A DNA stretch of 64,000 bases from assembly GCF_964204645.1 (NCBI RefSeq), contig NC_134035.1, positions 2,000,001 to 2,064,000 on the forward strand. Reading direction: 5' to 3'. Shown in pieces: positions 58,236 to 64,000 of the stretch. The position numbers and the translations under genes were made by a program. The first letter of the stretch is position 1; the number at the start of each line of letters is the position of its first letter. The DNA is from Tubulanus polymorphus. Its lineage: Eukaryota > Nemertea > Palaeonemertea > Tubulaniformes > Tubulanidae. The notes below the pieces were generated by a model. The model saw only the letters and a program-made list of their open reading frames with translations. It was not told where the DNA came from and ran no database searches.

Positions 58236-58837
58236 TGCCTATATGAAATATACGACCCTGGGTACATTTTCCCAAAACGAAATTAATCCTAAATCGATTC
58301 AATATGCACCCGTGTTGAAGTAATTTAAAAGCGATTTTAGAGTAAGATTTTCTTCACGTAGGGCCTAGTCTAATTAGGTCCAGGGGTCAGTTTCACAAAA
58401 AATTTATTGGTGAGATAAACTGAATTAAATGTAAATATTTTTAGAATCGATTTGAAAAACTTTCTTGCCAAGCTCATCTACCAGCTGACAATTTAATCCG
58501 ATAGACACTCATAATTCATAGTATCCACTAGATGGCGAACTAGTCAAACCCTGGCTGCTCAAAATTGAACGGCATGTCTTACAGTTGTTTGAATAATATA
58601 CAACTCACTGAGACCTTAGATCACTATTAGCTGTGGATGATGTTGATACAAATCAACAAATAATAGGCAAAATATTATTATATTCTAGAATTATCTATTC
58701 TCATAAAATACTGAGCCATGAAATAGATTTTGGTGTCAAATTTATGTGATGAAATTGCTTCCCCGATTTTAGTTGGCCCTGGTTTTACAAGATTTTTGTA
58801 TCCATTAGTGTTGGTAAAGAATATTGTTTTCGATTAA

Positions 58838-59479
58838 TTTCTATTTCAACTAGATTTGGCCGCACATCAGGTGGCCTAGCTCAGTCAGTTTTGGTAGTAC
58901 GTAACCTGTTATAAAGGTCTCAAATGAGATGGCACAGATAGGCGGCCAACCTTAAACTTTGATATTTAATCCATTTTACGTTGTATTGAAGATCATTTGA
59001 GTTAAAGAAGATTTAGGTTATCCCTCAATGCAGTTTAAATGGAACCGATGCTTTTAGATCAGCTGCCCATCTGTGCTTACCCTTTTGACCCGTTTCTTTA
59101 ATATCAGGTATATACTACCTAAACTTACTGAGGGGCAGTCGTTTTTTAATCCATTGCACACTGTATCAAATGATTACAAAAAAGCCTTAGCAACTGAAGT
59201 TTGCTATGTAGGCATGGAAATAAATTGTTAGAATTTAATGTTGGAATCATAGAGCCACTTTTGTTAGAATGTTAGAATCATAGAGCCACTTTTCTTTATT
59301 TTAACTGTTTTCAATGAAGACTTTTTGCAATCCTTAAATACAGTGTAGAATGGATCAGAAAACAATGTTTTTCGTCAACTGCCAGTCCTTTCTGGTCCTA
59401 ATAAGACTTCTATCAGGTATATACCACTAAAACTGACTGAGCTAGGCCACCTGATGTGCAAGTCAAGTCGAAATAGAAA
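58838..59479. repeat. Inner foldback element
   Basis: The ends TTTCTATTTC and CACATCAGGTGGCCTAGCTC find their inverse at 59423-59479. Inside, further complementary blocks (TCCATTTTACGTTGTATTG with CAGTGTAGAATGGATC) show a stem-like plan throughout. It is nested in the outer element. Confidence 0.65.
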
Positions 59480-59554
59480 ATAGCTGTACAATTTTCGAGA
59501 AACTGACTCTTGGACCCAATTAGACTTGGACCCACTTAGATGAAGAATATCTTA

Positions 59555-59771
59555 GGCTAAAAAAAATTGATACCTTGTTTCTCCGCTCTGCTGAACTTAA
59601 ATGTTGACCCGGCCGGCCGCCTATCTACCCTATACATTACTTTAAAAATCGTGATCAATTTCACCATAACAGACCCGGCCGCTATAGAAATGAACTGTTT
59701 ATAAATTATATCATATTTTACAAAAATGACCCGGCCGCTGCGGAGAAACAAGGTATCATTTTTGTTTAGCC
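59555..59771. mobile_element. Harbinger-like MITE (217 bp, TSD TTA)
   Basis: Inverted ends start GGCTAAA and include the 19-bp perfect pair TGATACCTTGTTTCTCCGC (59568-59586) and its complement (59740-59758). TTA flanks both sides (59552-59554, 59772-59774). A paralogous empty site, ATATCTTACACTTA, is present at 59887-59900, which fixes the borders. A 3-bp TTA duplication and GG-starting ends fit PIF/Harbinger. Internally, GACCCGGCCG occurs three times. No coding. Confidence 0.8.
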
Positions 59772-60044
59772 TTACACTTAGAATCGATTTTAAAATTTCA
59801 TCATTAACTAAAGTTTATCTCGCCAATGAAATTTTTGTGAAACTGACTGTTAGACCCAATTAGACTAGGACCCACTTAGATAAAAAATATCTTACACTTA
59901 AAATCGATTTTAAATTTCTTCATTAATGCAGGTGAATTTAGTGAATGTTGAATTGATTTACAGGGTTTTATTTTTACGTTCATGAAACGGAATGGACCGA
60001 TGTCTTCATAATTTTTGCATGACATCCGTTACTTTGTAATATTT

Positions 60045-60340
60045 CTCTTAACCCTTTCAGTGCTGACTGATCAATAGCTTATAGTGCTGGAGATAATTTT
60101 AAAATTTTGAAAAATTCTGCCCTAGTTTGTTGAATAACGGGAATACCACTATAGTGCGTCTACACCGCGGCACAGTGTATCATTAGCCACTAGTATTTCA
60201 CTATGTTTGACGGGTGCTGCCATCTTTCAATAGAGATAAAAACTAATTACTAATTACATCAAGACACCGCAGTGCGGTGTACTAGCAAAATCTATCACTG
60301 ATTTATATACCACACTGTGCTGTAGACACACTGAAGGGGT
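60045..60340 (+). repeat. Dispersed repeat, partner of 1030-1215
   Basis: Starts TTAACCCTTTCAGTGCTGAC and ends with an inverted, decayed form (AGACACACTGAAGGGGTTAA at about 60320-60343), so it is itself a foldback. ACACCGC words recur within. Confidence 0.6.
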
Positions 60341-60344
60341 TAAA

Positions 60345-60780
60345 CTTTTGAACACACCTCAATTTGGTCTCGATACGACCAGAGTGAAAATGTGCAGTCT
60401 GAATAAACAGTTGTATTTACATCCACTTTACACCATATTGAAGAATTGCCAAAAAGTCTTCATTTTCTCATGTTGCAATTACAAAAGATCAGCCATTTTT
60501 GAAATTCTAACAAAATGTTTCTTGTGTTTCCATGCCTCTGAAATATGATTTTTGATGATTTGAAAATAATTTAAAATGGTAGGCATGGAACATATTGTTA
60601 AAATTTATTTAGTTCATAAAATGGAGTCTCTTTTCTCTGATTCAAATCAGTTAAAGACGATTTTTTGACAATCCTTTGAAAACAGTGTCAGATGGATATA
60701 GAAACGATGGTTTATCTGGACTATACAGTTTCACTGGTCCTGTTGAGACCAAGTTGAGAAAAGTTTAAACACGAAAATAA
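60345..60780. repeat. Foldback element
   Basis: The left half (TTGGTCTCGATACGACCAGAG, shortened here to its core TACGACCAG, and GTCTGAATAAACAG) is complementary in order to the right half (CTATACAGTTTCACTGGTCC and GAGACCAAGTTGAG). It is the fullest copy of the family also seen at 1440-1690 and 5515-5950. Confidence 0.6.
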
Positions 60781-61267
60781 AAGATTTAGTGTGCATTACT
60801 TTGGATAACTGATCTGGGTTTTTTGGCACCCTACACAAATTTAATTTCTTCAACAAAAATGTCAAAAAGATTTCATTTAAAGCGGCTATCAGGATCCAGT
60901 TCCACTGTTCTGGACCCCCCAGTTCCACATTTCTTGATCAGTTTTTTAGATTTAAAACATTCTGAAATAAACCAAATTTCAACTGGTAATGAAAAATGGT
61001 AGGGAATCGTTGGTGCCCTCAAAATGTCTTCAACAGAAAATATCTTTAGGGTCTTATTCATTCATTAGCCTTGCCGTTATACCATTGCGTCCAAAACTGT
61101 TGAACTGCATGTATGGCCTGATGGTTTACTGAATGAAACCCTAAACAAAATATTTTGTTGAAATTTTAAGGTGCGTTAAGCATTTCATTGAACTAATCAA
61201 TACTCGAAAGTGCTGGAGATGTAAAGATTTAAAAAATTCCACCTCAGCACTTAGATAAACAGGCATA
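60781..61267. other. No recognised gene
   Basis: Contains diverged words such as GGCACC and CCATTTT in both orientations. No exon supported. Confidence 0.35.
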
Positions 61268-61600
61268 CTCATGGTTCCCACAGAACGCGGAAATTGGGAA
61301 AAACTTTGGAATTTTGAAATGATAATTCCTAGTTTGGAAATATTTCCAAAAATAAATTTCGGAAATTTTCCTAAAATCAAGGAAATATTTGGGTAATTCA
61401 TTTATATTTTGTGTATTTGCCAAGTGCAACTTTCGTCAGCGAATTCCCTTGAGAATCATCTGTATCAACCAGTCACCGCTAAAATGTTAACTGAAGCATG
61501 ATGATATCGGTTCAGTTCCACTTTGGAAAATTGAAAAATCACCCATGAAATACTTAGAAATTTTTAATCCATGTAACTGTAGTAACCACGCATACTGCTA
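61268..61600. repeat. MITE-like element, copy 2
   Basis: Collinear with 7736-8062 (ATGGTTCCCACAGAAC to ATCACCCATGAAATACTT) with numerous substitutions, so it is an old family. Confidence 0.65.
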
Positions 61601-61800
61601 TAGTGCGGTAACACTGGGGCCAGATGTTAATGTGTTGTCTCTGAAATTGTTTCTATTAAAACCCAAGGGCTACCCTCCATAGCACTGACTGATTACAGAT
61701 CTGTCATCTGGTGGATTTGTTTACAATCGATATGCCAATTTTCAAATGATGATAAGTGTCGTCGCTCAAATGTTTATGATGTCTCTATTTTGTTTTCTAG

Positions 61801-63905
61801 AAATATGGCTCCAAAACGAAAGCAGATAGTAAGTATTCATTTTTTTGTTCCAATAATATGTCTGTATCTACATTGATACCTAGTATACTTACCTGAGTAG
61901 ATGTGCACTACGTCATCGATATTTTTGAGATAGTGCGCACTATTTCATTGATATATCGGAGCTAGATTTAAATCCCCCGCCCCCACTCCCCCTGGTGTTA
62001 GCGTTCATACCAACCCATCAAAGATACCGTCCACTCCACCTCACTAACCATCCAGGATACAGATGGAATAATGAATTAAATGTGCAATTGAACCCGGGAC
62101 CGGTTATCATTTGATGTTACAATCAATATTCAAAACTGAAACATTTTCTGGGGCCGGTTCCATAGTCAGGTCTTAGACTTAAGATCAGTCTAAGACCAAC
62201 TTGGTTCTATAGCCAATCTAACAACTTAAGACCAGTCTTAAGATTTAAGACCACTTTCGGACTTCAGTCTCGATTGACGTGCAACCACCCCCAGATGCTT
62301 ACTTTTCAAATAATTCTAATGAATGTGAATGTTATTGTTCTTTTCTAACAGCCAGAAGTCCTGGAGGAAATTCCGCCGCCAGTAAGTTTAGATTTCATGA
62401 TATCATTTTATATAAACCTGTTTTGTTTAACCTGGTCCTCTGAAGCCGGTTAGACTGATATTATCTTTAACCCGTGCTCAGGTAACTGAATTCACTTTTA
62501 ATCAAGTTAACCCAGATTTATTAAAGTAAACATTGGTCTCCATAAAACTGGCGCTTAGATTCATTGATCATTTAATGAATGATTTTTACAGATATGAATG
62601 TTAATTCTCTTTTCTAGATTACGATTGAAGCGGAAATTCATTTTGTAAGTTTTCTATTAATCTCCTCGGTGGAATATGATATCTACCATTTTCGCTGAGA
62701 GTCATTGAAACTTCATAACTCTTTAAGCAAGTTGTTACTGATTTCGTCTTCAGTTTGTGCGCGCGCTCACTTACACATACGCTTATATTTGCGCATGTAG
62801 TTCATAATTATCATCAAACTCGTAGTAATAACGATAATAGTAATGATGATAATTACAATTGTCATTTTTAAAGTGCAAATATCCCGATGAAAGGAATTAT
62901 CAAACTGATTTATCGCGTGGTGTTTTTGGTTTTCTCTCATTGTAACAAGTTTACTCTGATGAAATCTTTTTCCAGATATTAAACCTGTCTGGTATTCGTT
63001 TCAATCATGATCTCTGTTAAATGTGTGCTACTCAATATGAAATAACAATGCAATTAATTACTTTTCTTTCATCGCGACAGTTTGCTGCTGCAGCAGCAGC
63101 AACGACAACAGAAGTTTGAATTTTTCTGTTTCATGGACTCTATATCGTTTGAATCAAACTGTAAAACAAACGAATACAGAAATATCAAAGTTACAGAGAT
63201 CAGAGTTTTAATGCAAGAAATTAATGAATTCTCTTTTCTTTTATTGCAACAGAACAGACAAACAGCGACGAATACAGTAAGTTTGAATTTTTCTGTTTAA
63301 TGGACTTTATATTGTTTAAATAAAACCCTAAAACAAACGAATACTGAAATATCGAGGTTTTTCCGAATACAGATATAAAACTTGTCTTTTGTTTTAATTA
63401 TAATATGATCTCCTGTGTTTATTAATGTTTGCTACTGAATATGAAATAATGCAAGAAATTCATGAATTCTCTTCTTTTTTTTTTATTGCGACAGAATTCG
63501 ACGACGACAAGAACAACAACAGCACCAGAAGTAAGTGAGAAGTTTTCTGTATCATGGAATTTCTGTGGTGTTTATTTCTTTCTGACAGACGATGATTTGT
63601 TTGTGATTTTCATCGTATATTTCATACCGGGAACAAAGTCATGAAAATAATCCTGCTTTCAATGAAATAAAATTCCCGTCACTTAGAATTATTTTATAAT
63701 CAAGTTTTTTTTTATATAATATTAGCGCACACAGTAAAATCTGGAAACATTTGCTCACGGATATATGTGCATATATTTTATGTATCTCTTTTATTGATGT
63801 ATTTATATTTACTGTATTTAATGTGTGAACGTGAAATAACAAAACTAAAATGAATTCTCTTTTTTTCTTTCATGTCATCAGCGTAAACAAACAGCAGCAA
63901 AGGCA
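61801..63905 (+). CDS. 5' part of a micro-exon gene
   Basis: Seven tiny exons: 61801-61828 (4-nt leader, ATG at 61805, MAPKRKQI), 62352-62381 (PEVLEEIPPP), 62618-62644 (ITIEAEIHF), 63081-63113 (FAAAAAATTTE), 63253-63276 (NRQTATNT), 63495-63530 (NSTTTRTTTAPE) and 63882-63905 (RKQTAAKA). Coding lengths are 24, 30, 27, 33, 24, 36 and 24 nt: all multiples of three, all phase 0, so any may be skipped without a frame change. Six donors are GTAAGT and acceptors are TTTTCTAG, CTAACAG, TTGCAACAG, GCGACAG or similar; exon four has GTTTGA instead. Introns are 230-530 bp, except the ~140-bp one after exon four and the ~220-bp one after exon five. The product begins with a basic NLS-like KRK and turns Thr/Ala-rich; no signal peptide or domain is seen. 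The gene runs off the window. Function unknown. Confidence 0.65.
62150..62275. repeat. Short inverted-repeat element in intron 1
   Basis: GGTCTTAGACTTAAGATCAG and CTTAAGACCAGTCTTAAGAT form overlapping complementary stretches, and GGCCGGTTCCATAGTC begins the block. A small foldback element is likely. Confidence 0.45.
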
Positions 63906-64000
63906 GTAAGTATTAATTCTTCTGTTACCTTGAAACAACCGATTCTTATGAGTTTTTCATCAGAATTATCATCAATTACAGAATTTAATCGGAGTTCGAT

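Larger units (their letters stand above)
58361..59873. repeat. Outer foldback element
   Basis: 58361-58421 (CCTAGTCTAATTAGGTC, GTCAGTTTCACAAAAAATTT, GGTGAGATAAACT) is complementary to 59812-59873. It encloses at least two further elements listed separately. No transposase frame. Confidence 0.6.

Overview
This is repeat-dominated, AT-rich nuclear DNA from an animal. Evidence for an animal is spliceosomal introns (GTAAGT...TTTCAG), a rhodopsin-class GPCR reading frame, an L2/CR1-type LINE end, a Penelope-like GIY-YIG end, tRNA-derived SINEs and many tandem repeats and foldback elements. The repeat types suggest a marine invertebrate, perhaps a lophotrochozoan, but nothing here fixes the species. 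No bacterial operon logic applies. Most open frames are chance products of tandem repeats.

Left end (1-10.2 kb): the last three exons of a phase-consistent plus-strand gene (499-3341), whose stop codon lies in a long hairpin. A 160-bp tandem array, several minisatellites and foldback elements follow. On the opposite strand at 8.3-10.2 kb are rearranged copies of the same exons, two small candidate exons with good splice sites, and a cluster of CTCF-like motifs.

10.9-17.2 kb: a satellite of about 38 bp whose monomer carries a GGGGTA/TACCCC hairpin around an AGATAAG (GATA-type) loop, partly organised in 1.0-kb higher-order units. A 28-bp satellite follows.

18.4-27 kb: the most unusual block. 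Ten exon-like cassettes, each with a variable number of 29-bp repeats, are separated by near-identical 101-bp introns with canonical ends. The last intron is a distinct 111-bp form. A one-cassette version of the same architecture lies 2 kb further on. No frame crosses the cassettes, so a spliced non-coding transcript is the simplest reading.

24.3-42 kb: diverged repeats with tRNA-like T-arms, then a segmental array of 3-4 kb units, one of them carrying a retroposed insert with an A-tail and target-site duplication.

42-50.5 kb: minisatellites, an uninterrupted (CAG)70, tRNA-derived SINE-like sequences, an L2/CR1-type LINE 3' end, a GPCR gene interrupted by a single in-frame stop with two older GPCR remnants nearby, and a frameshifted Penelope-like element.

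50.5-61.7 kb: no convincing coding sequence. It holds palindromes, a 0.6-kb direct duplication, nested foldback elements, a Harbinger-like MITE whose empty site is visible, and a CCAAT-box promoter-like stretch.

61.8 kb to the end: the start of a gene built from tiny exons of 24-36 nt, all phase 0 and multiples of three, with tandemly duplicated exon-intron modules. It runs off the window.
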